In this document: piece after piece, positions 1-8,304 of the stretch
Layout: every line of letters begins with the position of its first letter
Numbering within the stretch: the stretch's first letter is position 1
Assembly: GCA_002433805.1 (NCBI GenBank)
Contig: DJIW01000129.1
Span: 8,647-25,829 of the forward strand
Direction: 5' to 3'
Length of the DNA stretch: 17,183 nt
Source: Competibacteraceae bacterium UBA6584
GTDB lineage: Bacteria > Pseudomonadota > Gammaproteobacteria > Competibacterales > Competibacteraceae
Notes under the pieces: model-generated
Databases searched by the model: none
What the model was told of the DNA's origin: nothing
The model's input: the letters and a program-made list of their open reading frames with translations, nothing else
Made by a program: the position numbers and the translations under genes

Positions 1-372
1 GCAGGCAACGTCACCCAAGAGGCTAGTTCCACAATCACCGCCGGCTCTGTCATCAGACAAAGTCCAGCACCCGGCACATTAGTCCCGCGCGCTACCACTG
101 TAGATTTAGTCGTATCATCTGGCACTCAAACAGTCGCCGTGCCTGAATTAACCGGCATGACGCAAAGTACCGCCATTTCCGTATTGCAAAATACGAACCT
201 GACCATTGGACAAATAGGTTGCAGAGATAACAACATAAGCCCTGGTCCGGCCCCTGTTGATACTGTCGCTAGCCAGTATCCCAGTGCGGGTTCTTTAGTG
301 CCTAGAGGTTCGGCCGTTGATATTGATATATACAGATCTCGAACATTTCCTTGCGACAGTGTCATGCCTTAA
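1..372 (+). CDS. PASTA-domain protein, C-terminal fragment (5' end outside window)
   Basis: The reading frame is open from base 1 and stops with TAA at 370-372, so the start lies beyond the left edge. It holds about one and two-thirds PASTA repeats. The first ends in the typical pattern VIRQSPAPGT followed by VDLVVSSG. The second runs from VAVPELTGMT to SAVDIDIY and contains ASQYPSAGSLVPRGS. PASTA repeats are about 65-residue extracytoplasmic modules, known from Ser/Thr kinases and penicillin-binding proteins and often found as tandem arrays in secreted or envelope proteins. No kinase or transpeptidase part is visible here, so the activity of the whole protein is unknown. Two cysteines (in GQIGCRD and near the C-terminus in TFPCDS) could form a disulfide in the periplasm; this is inference. 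Base use is visibly richer in A and T than in the genes to its right, possibly from transfer or different selection. Confidence 0.8.
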   Translation, partial: AGNVTQEASSTITAGSVIRQSPAPGTLVPRATTVDLVVSSGTQTVAVPELTGMTQSTAISVLQNTNLTIGQIGCRDNNISPGPAPVDTVASQYPSAGSLVPRGSAVDIDIYRSRTFPCDSVMP

Positions 373-393
373 TTTTTGAGATCCAGTTCTAAT

Positions 394-442
394 TAATGAA
401 GCAGGTAAGCCTTAGCTCCTGCTTCATTATCTTTAATTTTCT
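394..442. terminator. Rho-independent terminator between convergent PASTA gene and recC
   Basis: A perfect 12-base-pair inverted repeat has its left arm at 394-405 (TAATGAAGCAGG) and its right arm at 418-429 (CCTGCTTCATTA), with a 12-base loop. On the plus strand it is followed by the T-rich stretch TCTTTAATTTTCTT, so it should end the PASTA transcript. The leftward recC gene stops just before it, at 433-435, so it may also stop that transcript, but the T-run on that side is poor. Confidence 0.75.
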
Positions 443-3400
443 TGCGAAAACTGCTCGAACAGCGGTTCGAAAACCGCAATCGCCAACCCCGCAAACTCCG
501 CATCCAACGGATCGATAGTCTGAAACGCCAAGCGATAAAAGGCATCGTCCCGCTCCGGCCGCGATTTTCCGAACTCATCGCCTTCCCAAACCTTGCGCGC
601 CGCCCATAACGCCTTGTCCGCATCCTGCTCCTTGCGCAGTCGCTCCACATAGGCCAAGGCGCTTTTCGGAAAAAAAGCCAATAACCGCCGCGAACCCTGC
701 CAATAAAGCTCCAGCAGCGACCGAAGCTGCGCCTCCGCATCCTTCAGCGGCGACAACATCACCTCCCGATCCTCGGCCACCCAATGGCTTTGCAGGGGAA
801 TGCCGGTTGGAGCCGCCGCATTCAACGCCAGATGATGCAGCCACAGCCGCAAATAATCGTGGGCTTTCATAAAGGCCAATCGATACCCCACCCATCCCGC
901 CGGCGTCAGCCCGGTCAACCGGTCCACCAGCCGAAATTCGCCGAGCGTCAAGTCCACATTCAGCCATTCCGTCCCACGGCGCGGCACCGTTCTGCCCAGC
1001 CGTCCGGCGAAGCGCGCCACCCGCTCTTGCGCCGAGGAAAACACGCAATCGCCGACCTGGCCGTGCGGCAACGCTCCGCTCGCTCGCATCACCTTCCGAA
1101 TTTCGGAGGCCGGTTTGCCGTTTTGATGCAGCGCCAACATCCGACCGACCAGCTGATAGTTTTCCAGCCCGTCGAGCACGAACGGTTCTCGGGTCGCCAA
1201 GCTTTCTTCGCGCTCCTCCGGCCGGATGCCCAAGCGCTCGCGCAACAACCAGCGCGCGGGATTTTTGAAAAAGTTCGCCAGCGTTTCCAGCGTCACGGTC
1301 CGCAAACCCGGTTCCGGTTCCGGCAGTTCGCCCGCCATCAGCAGCGCGGCTTCCCGCTCGCCCCGCCCCGCCTGGCGGCTGGCCTCCACCCATTCCCGCG
1401 CGAAACTGAACAAGCCCGAGCGCCCGTCAAAATAACGCCGGCTGAAGGCTTGCAGGGGATGGCGGGTGATCAGACGCTCGCTCGCTTGGCCGCCCTCGGA
1501 TCGATAAAAGCCTCGATTCACCGCATCCAGCAACTCGCTGAGCAGCACCGACGGCGGCAGCACGGAATTGTCGCGGATGTTTTGTCCGACGTAGCTCAGA
1601 TACAGACAGCGGCGGGCCGAAAGCACGGTTTCCAGAAACAAATAGCGGTCGTCCTGGCGGCGCGAGCGGTCGCCGCGCCGGAAGCGGGTCGCCATTAAAT
1701 CAAAACCTGTCGGCCGGCGCGGGCGCGGATACGCATCGTCGTTCATGCCGATCAAACACACCACCGCGAACGGAATGCTGCGCATCGGCACCATCGCGCA
1801 GCAGGTGACGCCGCCACCTAGAAACCGGCCCGGCTGCCCTTCAAGGACGTTGAGCTGAAGCCGCAACGCCGATTTCACTACCCCCAACGTGACTGGCTCG
1901 CCGAAATCCGCCAATCCGGCATCGCTCTCTAGCGCGTCCAACGCGGCGCGAACCACCTGCAGTTCGTTTTCCTCACGGTCGCGGGGATCGAAAAAATCGT
2001 CGAGCACCCGCCCGAGCGCGCTCGCCCAGTCCGCCAGGGAACGGGCTTGCCGCAACCGTTCATCCAGCTCGAACAAGCTTTCGGTAAAGCGCTGCAAGGA
2101 ACCGAGCGCCAGCGCGTCGCTCCCTTCCACCTCATCGTAGGGCAAGATATCGGCATATAAATCTTGCCCGCCGCCCGGCATGGCGTAACCGAGCAGCAGC
2201 CGGTCCAGGCCCGCGCGCCACGTATGTTCGGCGGTGGTCGGCAGATCCCAGGTTCGCTTGATTTCAGCGTCGATGCCCCAGCGGATGCCCGCGCCCTTCA
2301 CCCAAGCCCGGACCCGTTCCAGATCGCCCTCGGACAAACCGAAGCGCCGCCGGACCGCCGCAGTTTCCAGCACGCTCAAGACCTGAGCGGCGTCGAACCG
2401 GCCGCCGCCCATATCCAGCAAATTGAAAAACACTTCAACCAGCGGATTCTCAATCTGAACGCTTTGATCGGTCACGCTAAACGGAATCCGCCGCTCGCGC
2501 GGCGCGCCGTCGAACACCGCCTCGATCAGCGGGCCGTACACGGCGATGTCCGGGGCCATCACGATCACGTCCGAAGGCCGAAGGGTCGGCCAACGCTCGA
2601 ACAGCGCCAGCAATTGATCGTGCAGCACCTCGACTTCCCGCATCGGACCATGACAGACATGGATTTGAACCGAGCGATCCTCCGGGCGCAGCGGCAACGG
2701 CGGGTAGTCCTCCCCGCCCCGCTCGCGCAGGTGCAAGATATCGGCTTGCAGGCATTGCAACAGCTCATCGCCGGCCGGCTCGACGAAACCCTCCCACTCC
2801 GCGCGCGGATACGCTTGCAACAGATCGAGAAAATCCCGGCCTTGCTTGCCCAACGACGCCAACAACGGGTTGCCGACCGTCAAATACGCCTCGTCCGGAT
2901 CGATGTCCTCGCCCAGGCGGGCCAGATCGCGTTCGGCCTGAATATCGCCCCAATACTCTTGGCAGGGATCGAGCAGGAACAGATGAATGTCCAGATAGCG
3001 CGCCAGGCCCGCCAGCAGGTCGAGATAGGCGGGCGGCAGGGCGGTCACGCCGACGATGGCGACCCGTTCCGGCAAGGCGCGGCGGTCGAAAGCGCCGCTG
3101 TCCAAGGCCGCGCGAACCCGGTCTTGGACCCGCGCCCGATGATCGTCCTGGCTTGATGCCAGCCGCCGCCACAGTTCGGCTTGCCAGTGTTCCCCTTCTC
3201 CGGCCTCCCATTTTCGGATCCAGTCGGGCCGGTAGACCAGATACTGATCGAAACTATCGGCAATGTGCTGGGCGAGTTCGTGGCGGCGAAAATCGCTCTG
3301 TTCCTCGCCGAGCCAAGCGCGCAGCGGCTCAAAGCGCGGATCGGGTTCCAGATCCCGCAACAGCGTCATGGTCCGCCAGACCAACGCCGCTTTGTCGAAA

Positions 3401-3651
3401 CTCGATGCGCGCGGCAAATGCGTCAGGATCGCCCGGCTCATGTCCCATAAAAACGTGGCCGGAAAGCGCCAGGACACGTTCGCGCAGACGCCCAGCGCGT
3501 CGGCCAGGCGCAAGGCCAGCCAACGGGCCATGCCGTTGCTTTGCACCACCACCACTTCTTGGGCGAGCGAGGAACGCAGCGGCTGGCGCATCATCTCGGT
3601 CAAGCGAGCGGCCAGAACTTCGAGGTGGTTGCTGCGGTAGCTGTAAAACAT
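433..3651 (-). CDS. recC: RecBCD enzyme subunit RecC (exodeoxyribonuclease V gamma chain)
   Basis: RecC is the non-catalytic scaffold of the RecBCD helicase-nuclease. It splits the DNA duplex, reads Chi sites and feeds the strands to RecB and RecD. The 1072-residue protein is close to the family's usual length of about 1100. Matches to RecC blocks include the N-terminus MFYSYRSNHLEVLA, the block IHVCHGPMREVEVLHDQL, the segment MVPMRSIPFAVVCLIGMND, and GFDLM with GDRSRRQDDRYLFLE around residues 650-675. The start fits because the first residues already align with the family; GGAG lies just upstream, though very close (2 bases) to the ATG. The upstream gene ends 112 bases away, so recC may share its transcript. 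Neither recB nor recD is adjacent: on the 3' side is a convergent PASTA gene, on the 5' side DUF721 and mobA. No frameshift is seen. Confidence 0.95.
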   Translation of the reverse strand: MFYSYRSNHLEVLAARLTEMMRQPLRSSLAQEVVVVQSNGMARWLALRLADALGVCANVSWRFPATFLWDMSRAILTHLPRASSFDKAALVWRTMTLLRDLEPDPRFEPLRAWLGEEQSDFRRHELAQHIADSFDQYLVYRPDWIRKWEAGEGEHWQAELWRRLASSQDDHRARVQDRVRAALDSGAFDRRALPERVAIVGVTALPPAYLDLLAGLARYLDIHLFLLDPCQEYWGDIQAERDLARLGEDIDPDEAYLTVGNPLLASLGKQGRDFLDLLQAYPRAEWEGFVEPAGDELLQCLQADILHLRERGGEDYPPLPLRPEDRSVQIHVCHGPMREVEVLHDQLLALFERWPTLRPSDVIVMAPDIAVYGPLIEAVFDGAPRERRIPFSVTDQSVQIENPLVEVFFNLLDMGGGRFDAAQVLSVLETAAVRRRFGLSEGDLERVRAWVKGAGIRWGIDAEIKRTWDLPTTAEHTWRAGLDRLLLGYAMPGGGQDLYADILPYDEVEGSDALALGSLQRFTESLFELDERLRQARSLADWASALGRVLDDFFDPRDREENELQVVRAALDALESDAGLADFGEPVTLGVVKSALRLQLNVLEGQPGRFLGGGVTCCAMVPMRSIPFAVVCLIGMNDDAYPRPRRPTGFDLMATRFRRGDRSRRQDDRYLFLETVLSARRCLYLSYVGQNIRDNSVLPPSVLLSELLDAVNRGFYRSEGGQASERLITRHPLQAFSRRYFDGRSGLFSFAREWVEASRQAGRGEREAALLMAGELPEPEPGLRTVTLETLANFFKNPARWLLRERLGIRPEEREESLATREPFVLDGLENYQLVGRMLALHQNGKPASEIRKVMRASGALPHGQVGDCVFSSAQERVARFAGRLGRTVPRRGTEWLNVDLTLGEFRLVDRLTGLTPAGWVGYRLAFMKAHDYLRLWLHHLALNAAAPTGIPLQSHWVAEDREVMLSPLKDAEAQLRSLLELYWQGSRRLLAFFPKSALAYVERLRKEQDADKALWAARKVWEGDEFGKSRPERDDAFYRLAFQTIDPLDAEFAGLAIAVFEPLFEQFSQEN

Positions 3652-3763
3652 GGCTCCAAAGCGGCGCGAACCGCGCGATCCGGGCGCTCTCCGTCAGTCG
3701 CGGCCCTCGAATCCGGCGGCGCGCGGCGAGGCGAGCTTTGGCGGCGGGCGCGGGCGGTTTGAG

Positions 3764-4606
3764 TTAGCGGCGGTCGGCTTCGAGCGCGTCCGGCGACGGG
3801 CGGGCGTGGGCGTGAGCCGCCAACCGTCGCAGCGCCGCGCTCAGCCGCTCGTCCGCCAAATTGCGGGCCGTCACTTCCAGCAGTTTGGCGTTACGCTTGG
3901 TCAGCTTGAGCCGGGGGCGAGGCGGCGGCGGCGGGGCGGCGGGCACCACCCGGATGCGCGGTTTGGGCAGCGGAATACCGAGTTGCTGGCCGAGCGGTTC
4001 CCGAATGTTATGCAGCGCGTAACGCAACCGGGTCGCCCAACTGGCCGAGTCGGCATGCACCTCCCAGCTTTCTTCATCCAGTCGGATCAACTCCGCATGA
4101 TCCTGCAGATGAGGCGGCAAATAAGCTTGAAACATCTGCCTTTGACGAGAGAGTTGCTTCGCCTTGGCGATCAACTCGCCGAGCGCCCCGCGCTGGCGGG
4201 ACAAGCTCTCGCCGACTGTTGCGATGGAGGCGACGAAGGGTTCGCGGGGGGCGGGCGCTGTTGCCGCCTCGGGCGGCGCGGGAAGATCATCCGGCGGCGG
4301 GGTCCGACCGGCATCGCGCGGCTGCGAAATGGCCGGACGCGCGTCTGAACCGGCGCGCGCGCCCTCCGCCAAGCGCGTTTCGCGCGCCGCGTCCGACCGG
4401 GCGGGATACAGCGGGCGGGCCTCGTTTACGCCGGCGACCGGCGGGTGCAATTCACGCTCGGACCCGGCAGTCGAAGCCGCCTGTGGAGCCGAAGCCGTTT
4501 GCGGAGCCGAAGCAGCTGGCTCGATCGGACCGTAACCCCGCAGCATTTTCAAAAGCTGCGCGGTATGTTGCCGGGCGATGGCGCGGGCGTCATGGGAATC
4601 CGCCAT
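3764..4606 (-). CDS. DUF721 (DciA-like) protein with long disordered N-terminus
   Basis: This 280-residue protein carries one recognisable domain, at about residues 138-220. The pattern LGELIAKAKQLSRQ, then LPPHLQDHAELIRL, then SWEVHADSASWATRLRYAL and finally KPRIRVVP matches DUF721. That is the KH-like domain of DciA, the helicase operator that helps load DnaB in many bacteria without DnaC. Residues about 28-115 are rich in Ala, Pro, Arg and Ser with small repeats (SAPQTASAPQAAS) and look disordered. A basic tail of about 60 residues follows the domain. In typical DciA the domain is N-terminal and the tail follows; here a long leader precedes it, so a DciA role is not certain. The gene begins 3 bases after the mobA stop, and the last mobA codons (GAGAGGGGG) give its ribosome binding site, which implies translational coupling. 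Confidence 0.65.
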   Translation of the reverse strand: MADSHDARAIARQHTAQLLKMLRGYGPIEPAASAPQTASAPQAASTAGSERELHPPVAGVNEARPLYPARSDAARETRLAEGARAGSDARPAISQPRDAGRTPPPDDLPAPPEAATAPAPREPFVASIATVGESLSRQRGALGELIAKAKQLSRQRQMFQAYLPPHLQDHAELIRLDEESWEVHADSASWATRLRYALHNIREPLGQQLGIPLPKPRIRVVPAAPPPPPRPRLKLTKRNAKLLEVTARNLADERLSAALRRLAAHAHARPSPDALEADRR

Positions 4607-4609
4607 TGT

Positions 4610-5242
4610 TCACCCCCTCTCCAGCACGGTTGGACCCATCCTCGGCCAGATCGCGTCCAGCCGAGACAATTCTTCGGGCGTATTCACATTCTGGAATAGC
4701 GCCGCTCGATCGGAAAACGACGCGGCGACCGCGCCTTGCCGCCGCAACCAGCGACCGACGTTGCGCTCGCCCGCCGCCAAGGCGCCGGCAAGCTCGTCTT
4801 GCAAGCCAACCGGCAACAGCGCGAACACCGGCTGCCAGACGCCCTCAAAGAACGCAACCGCTACCGAAGCGCGCTCGCGCGCCAGCGCCTCACCCATCCG
4901 CCGCGCGTAATCCGCCGGCAGGCTCGGCGAATCGCAAGGGGCGGTCAGCACATGGGGCGTTTCCGCCGCGCGCATCGCCGCCAGCATCCCGGCCAGCGGA
5001 CCCTGATAGCGCTCGCCGTCGCTATCCTGAACGACGCGGCAACCGAACCGCCGGTAGCTTTCCAGATGGCGGTTGGCGCTGATGACCACCTCTTGCACCT
5101 GCCCTCGCAACCGGCGGATCACGTGCGCGACCAGAGGCTCGCCCGCCAACGGCAACAACCCTTTATCGCGGCCGTCCATGCGCTCGGCTCGCCCGCCGGC
5201 CAGGATGACGCCGGTCAGCGGCAACAGCGCCTCACCGCCCAT
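4610..5242 (-). CDS. mobA: Molybdenum cofactor guanylyltransferase
   Basis: MobA joins GTP to molybdopterin to give the molybdopterin guanine dinucleotide cofactor used by DMSO-reductase-family enzymes such as nitrate reductase and formate dehydrogenase; it is cytoplasmic. The 210-residue length fits. The nucleotide-binding signature ILAGGRAERMDGRDKGLLPL covers residues 13-32, with Lys27 and Asp26 in the usual places. YQGPLAGMLAAM is the guanine-side block, CDSPSLP (Asp104) holds the metal-binding aspartate, and FQNVNTPEEL is the C-terminal block. The chosen ATG has a weak ribosome site; a TTG at codon 7 has GGTGAGG 5 bases upstream and could be the real start. The 189 bases upstream (5243-5431) contain no gene or clear promoter I can support. 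No molybdoenzyme or other moa/moe gene is in the window. Confidence 0.95.
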   Translation of the reverse strand: MGGEALLPLTGVILAGGRAERMDGRDKGLLPLAGEPLVAHVIRRLRGQVQEVVISANRHLESYRRFGCRVVQDSDGERYQGPLAGMLAAMRAAETPHVLTAPCDSPSLPADYARRMGEALARERASVAVAFFEGVWQPVFALLPVGLQDELAGALAAGERNVGRWLRRQGAVAASFSDRAALFQNVNTPEELSRLDAIWPRMGPTVLERG

Positions 5243-5431
5243 AACAGACTCTGGCGCCGCGAACGCGGGATCGGACGACCGCTGACGTCGCCCCCAACGC
5301 GCGGGGTCTGAAGGTAACGGGCTGCCCCATCATCGCCGCTGCAAACCTCCAATGCCAAAACCGTTGATCTCCAATAAATTGCTTCCTTAGAACAATAAGA
5401 TGCTCAGAGTTCCCTCCATCACTCGGCGCAT

Positions 5432-8125
5432 TCAACCCAACGGCAAAATGACGTGAATCACGCCCGGATCGTCCGGCGAGGTCTGAAACTTAAAATTGAG
5501 CGCGCGGTTGAGCCGCAGCATGGCCTCATTCTCGCGCAACACCTCGCCATAAAGCTCCTTAATCCCTATTTTCCTAGCATAGTCGATAATATAGCGCATC
5601 AGCATCGGTCCCAGCCCCATTCCGATCATGGCCCGATCCACGATGATGGCGTACTCGGCTTTCTCCAAATTCGGATCGGCGTTGCAGCGCACCGCGCCCC
5701 AGATTTTGCCCTTGCCCGGCAAGCTTTGGGGCTCGGTGACGATGAAGGCCATTTCCCGCTCGTAATCGAGTTGAGTCAACCGCGCCGCCATCTCGTGCGG
5801 CAATTCGCGGATCGGTTGAAAAAACCGCATCCGCACATCCTCGGCGGGCATCCGCTTGACCAAATCCTTCAGTTCCGGTTCGTCCTCGGGCAGGATCGGC
5901 CGGATCAAAAACGCCCGACCGTCGGGCAGCGCGTATTCGCGCTCCAGGTGCTTTGGATAAGGCGAAATCGCCAACCGTTGCGTCGCCAATAAATCGGTGG
6001 CTTCGATAAGAATATTGGCGTCCAAGGTCAGCACCCCCCGCGCATCGGTCCAGATCGGGTTGATATCCATCTCGACCAGCTCGGCCAAATCGATCACCAT
6101 CTGCGAGACTTTAATCAGCGTCAACGCCACGGCGTCCATGTTGACCGGCCGGCCTCGATTGGTGGCGAGGCGGTGGTAAAGCCGGGTCCGGGACATCAGA
6201 TCGCGCGCCAGATGCATGTTCAACGGCGGCAGCGCGTAGGCGACATCGTCGATCACCGCAGCTTCGGTGCCGCCGTGGCCGAAGAAAATCACCGGCCCGA
6301 ACCGGCGGCCGGTGCGGACGCCGATCATCAGTTCGTAAGCGCCGTGTCGGGTCTGCATCGGTTGGACCGCAAAGCCGTCGATCACCGCTTCGGGGGCCAG
6401 ATCCCGCACCCGCTTCAACATTTCGGTGGCGGCCACCAACACTTCGAGCGGGTTTTTCAAGTTGAACGCCACGCCGCCGACATCGGACTTGTTGACGATG
6501 TCCGGCGAGAGAATTTTCAAGGCCACCGGCCCGCCGATTTCCAGCACCGCGTCGGTGGCCGCCTCCGGCGTGGAGGCGAAGCGCAGCGGCGCGACCGGAA
6601 TCTCGTAGGCGCTCAAGATCTGGCTGGTTTCGTAGGCGTTCAAACGGCGGCGGCCGGCGGTCAGCGCGATTTGAATGATCCGGCGGGCGGTTTCGATGTC
6701 GGGGGTGAAGCCCTCCGGAATCGAGGGCGGGGTCTCCATCAACAATTCTTGATTGTGCCGGTGCTGGGCGAGCCGCAAGAAGGCTTCCACCGCTTCGCCG
6801 GGCGCTTCATAACTGGGTAGTTGAGCGTCCTTGAACAGATTGCGCGCGGGTTCGGCCAGCGATTCGCCCACCCAACAGGTCAGCACCAAGCGCCGGCTCT
6901 TGACGCGCTCGACGACCACCTTGGCGTTTTCCAGCGACCGGTCGTCCGAGGCGGGCGCGTGGATCACCAAAATCCCGTCAATTCCCGGCTCCCGCAGCAC
7001 TAAATCCAGCGCCTTGCCGTATTGCTCGGGACCCGCCATGTCGCCGAGATCGACCGGATTTTCCATGGCGTAGCCGGGCCGGCAATCTTCCGACAACCGG
7101 GCGCGGGTGGCTTCGCTGATGTCGCCCAGCCGGCCGCCGTGACGCAGCAGGATATCGCTGGTCAACAACGCCAAGCTGTAGCTGTTGCTGAGAATCGCCA
7201 GACGGTTGTTATAAACCGGCTTGGCGGTGGCCAGGGTTTCCGCCGCGCCGAACAGTTGCTCGATGTTGTTGACCCGCAGGATGCCGGCGCGCTGGAACAC
7301 GGCGTCATAGACCGCATCCTCGAGCGCGCCGGCCCGAAAGTCGCGGGGCTTGAGCACGATCACCGGTTTGACCCGGGCGGCGGCGCGGGCGGCGGAGACG
7401 AACTTGCGGCGGTTGCGGGTAAACTCCATGTAAATCAGAATGGCGCGGGTGGTGTTATCGCGCAGCAGATAGTCCAGCAGATCGCCCAAATCCACGTCCC
7501 AGCGCATCCCCACCGAGATGACGTGCGAAAACCCGATATTGCGGCTGGTGGCCCAATCGATCACGCTGCGCATGATCGCCGCCGACTGACACAACAGCGC
7601 CAATCCGCCCACCAGCGGGCGGGTGGGATTGAGGCTGGCGTTGACTCCGACCGAGGGCACCGCGTAACCGAGATGGTCCGGCCCCATGACCCGCAGCAAA
7701 TAGGGCTTGGCGGTTTCCAGGATCTGTTGTTTCAGGGATTCGCCGCCATCGGGAAATTTGCGCAACAAGCCTTGCTTGGGGTTTTCCGTTTGGGAGTCGC
7801 GATAGCCTTGCAGGGGTTCCCGGGTGAGCAATAACACGGCCCTGGTTCCGCGCGCGCCCAATTCACCGATCAGATCGGGCGCTTCCTCCAGCGGCGTGGT
7901 CAAAATGGCCAGCTCCGGCGCGAGCGGCAGGCTGGCGATATCCTTATAGGCCAGGACGCCGGAAACCGACTGGCGGTCGGGGTTCACCGGCATGACCGGC
8001 CCCTTGAAGCCGGCGTCGATCAGATTGAATTGCACGGCGGCGTCGGCGCTACCGGCTTGCTTGCTGCGGCCGATCACCGCGATGGAGCGAGGCTTGAATA
8101 AATATTCGAGATTGCGAATGGTCAT
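5432..8125 (-). CDS. pat: Protein lysine acetyltransferase Pat (PatZ/YfiQ type): inactive acyl-CoA-ligase part plus GNAT domain
   Basis: Pat enzymes transfer acetyl groups from acetyl-CoA to lysines, classically shutting off AMP-forming acetyl-CoA synthetase. The 897-residue protein has the full architecture: a CoA-binding Rossmann domain (residues about 5-100, KPRSIAVIGRS), two succinyl-CoA-ligase-like domains (about 150-450), an ATP-grasp-like region (about 480-715, GGPVALKILSPDIVNKSDVG) and a C-terminal GNAT domain (about 730-897) with the acetyl-CoA loop IGMGLG near residue 836. The phosphohistidine motif of active NDP-forming ligases (SHTG) is missing after VIVLKPRDF, as expected for Pat rather than a working synthetase. 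It is divergent from the acetate-type synthetase at 8305, which carries the target lysine motif, so substrate and regulator are neighbours. The start codon lies in a small hairpin (TGAGA-TGT-TCTCA) that could mask the ribosome site. Confidence 0.92.
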   Translation of the reverse strand: MTIRNLEYLFKPRSIAVIGRSKQAGSADAAVQFNLIDAGFKGPVMPVNPDRQSVSGVLAYKDIASLPLAPELAILTTPLEEAPDLIGELGARGTRAVLLLTREPLQGYRDSQTENPKQGLLRKFPDGGESLKQQILETAKPYLLRVMGPDHLGYAVPSVGVNASLNPTRPLVGGLALLCQSAAIMRSVIDWATSRNIGFSHVISVGMRWDVDLGDLLDYLLRDNTTRAILIYMEFTRNRRKFVSAARAAARVKPVIVLKPRDFRAGALEDAVYDAVFQRAGILRVNNIEQLFGAAETLATAKPVYNNRLAILSNSYSLALLTSDILLRHGGRLGDISEATRARLSEDCRPGYAMENPVDLGDMAGPEQYGKALDLVLREPGIDGILVIHAPASDDRSLENAKVVVERVKSRRLVLTCWVGESLAEPARNLFKDAQLPSYEAPGEAVEAFLRLAQHRHNQELLMETPPSIPEGFTPDIETARRIIQIALTAGRRRLNAYETSQILSAYEIPVAPLRFASTPEAATDAVLEIGGPVALKILSPDIVNKSDVGGVAFNLKNPLEVLVAATEMLKRVRDLAPEAVIDGFAVQPMQTRHGAYELMIGVRTGRRFGPVIFFGHGGTEAAVIDDVAYALPPLNMHLARDLMSRTRLYHRLATNRGRPVNMDAVALTLIKVSQMVIDLAELVEMDINPIWTDARGVLTLDANILIEATDLLATQRLAISPYPKHLEREYALPDGRAFLIRPILPEDEPELKDLVKRMPAEDVRMRFFQPIRELPHEMAARLTQLDYEREMAFIVTEPQSLPGKGKIWGAVRCNADPNLEKAEYAIIVDRAMIGMGLGPMLMRYIIDYARKIGIKELYGEVLRENEAMLRLNRALNFKFQTSPDDPGVIHVILPLG

Positions 8126-8304
8126 GAGAACATCTCAGCGCTGGTGATCGCCACAGTGAGGACAGGACAGAAGAGCCGGGCTATTTATGGTAACGCGATT
8201 CCCACGGCAGCGGGTTCTCAAGCCTTATTCCCGTGCTACTTTTGTGATTTCTCCGTGGGGCTTGGCCCATTTCATTTTTTGCGCTTGAAGCTTGGAGATT
8301 CGCC
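8126..8304. other. Divergent intergenic region between pat and the acyl-CoA synthetase
   Basis: This 179-base stretch must hold the promoters of both flanking genes. On the plus strand the synthetase has a clear ribosome site (TTGGAG, 8 bases before its ATG). Only weak sigma-70-like pairs were found, for example AGGACA and TATTTA 17 bases apart near 8160-8190, and I do not regard them as supported. The TTGTGA near 8241 resembles half of a CRP site but has no matching half. Confidence 0.5.

Noticed and set aside
784..3156. Long rightward frames (784-1698 and 2164-3156) opposite recC
   Set aside because: They are mirror frames of a GC-rich coding gene, with Gln/Arg/His-rich composition and no domains; recC on the other strand is certain.
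4219..5082. Rightward 287-codon frame opposite DUF721 and mobA
   Set aside because: Arg/Pro/Ala-rich product spanning two recognised genes on the other strand; no ribosome site or domain.
5232..5435. Leftward 67-codon frame overlapping the pat stop and the mobA start
   Set aside because: It needs a TTG start, overlaps both neighbours and has no recognisable sequence features.
7022..7834. Rightward 270-codon frame opposite pat
   Set aside because: It lies entirely within the coding region of pat, and the product is Gly/Gln/Ala-rich without motifs.
8241..8262. Possible CRP site (TTGTGA) upstream of the acyl-CoA synthetase
   Set aside because: Only one half-site is present; the second half does not match TCACA.
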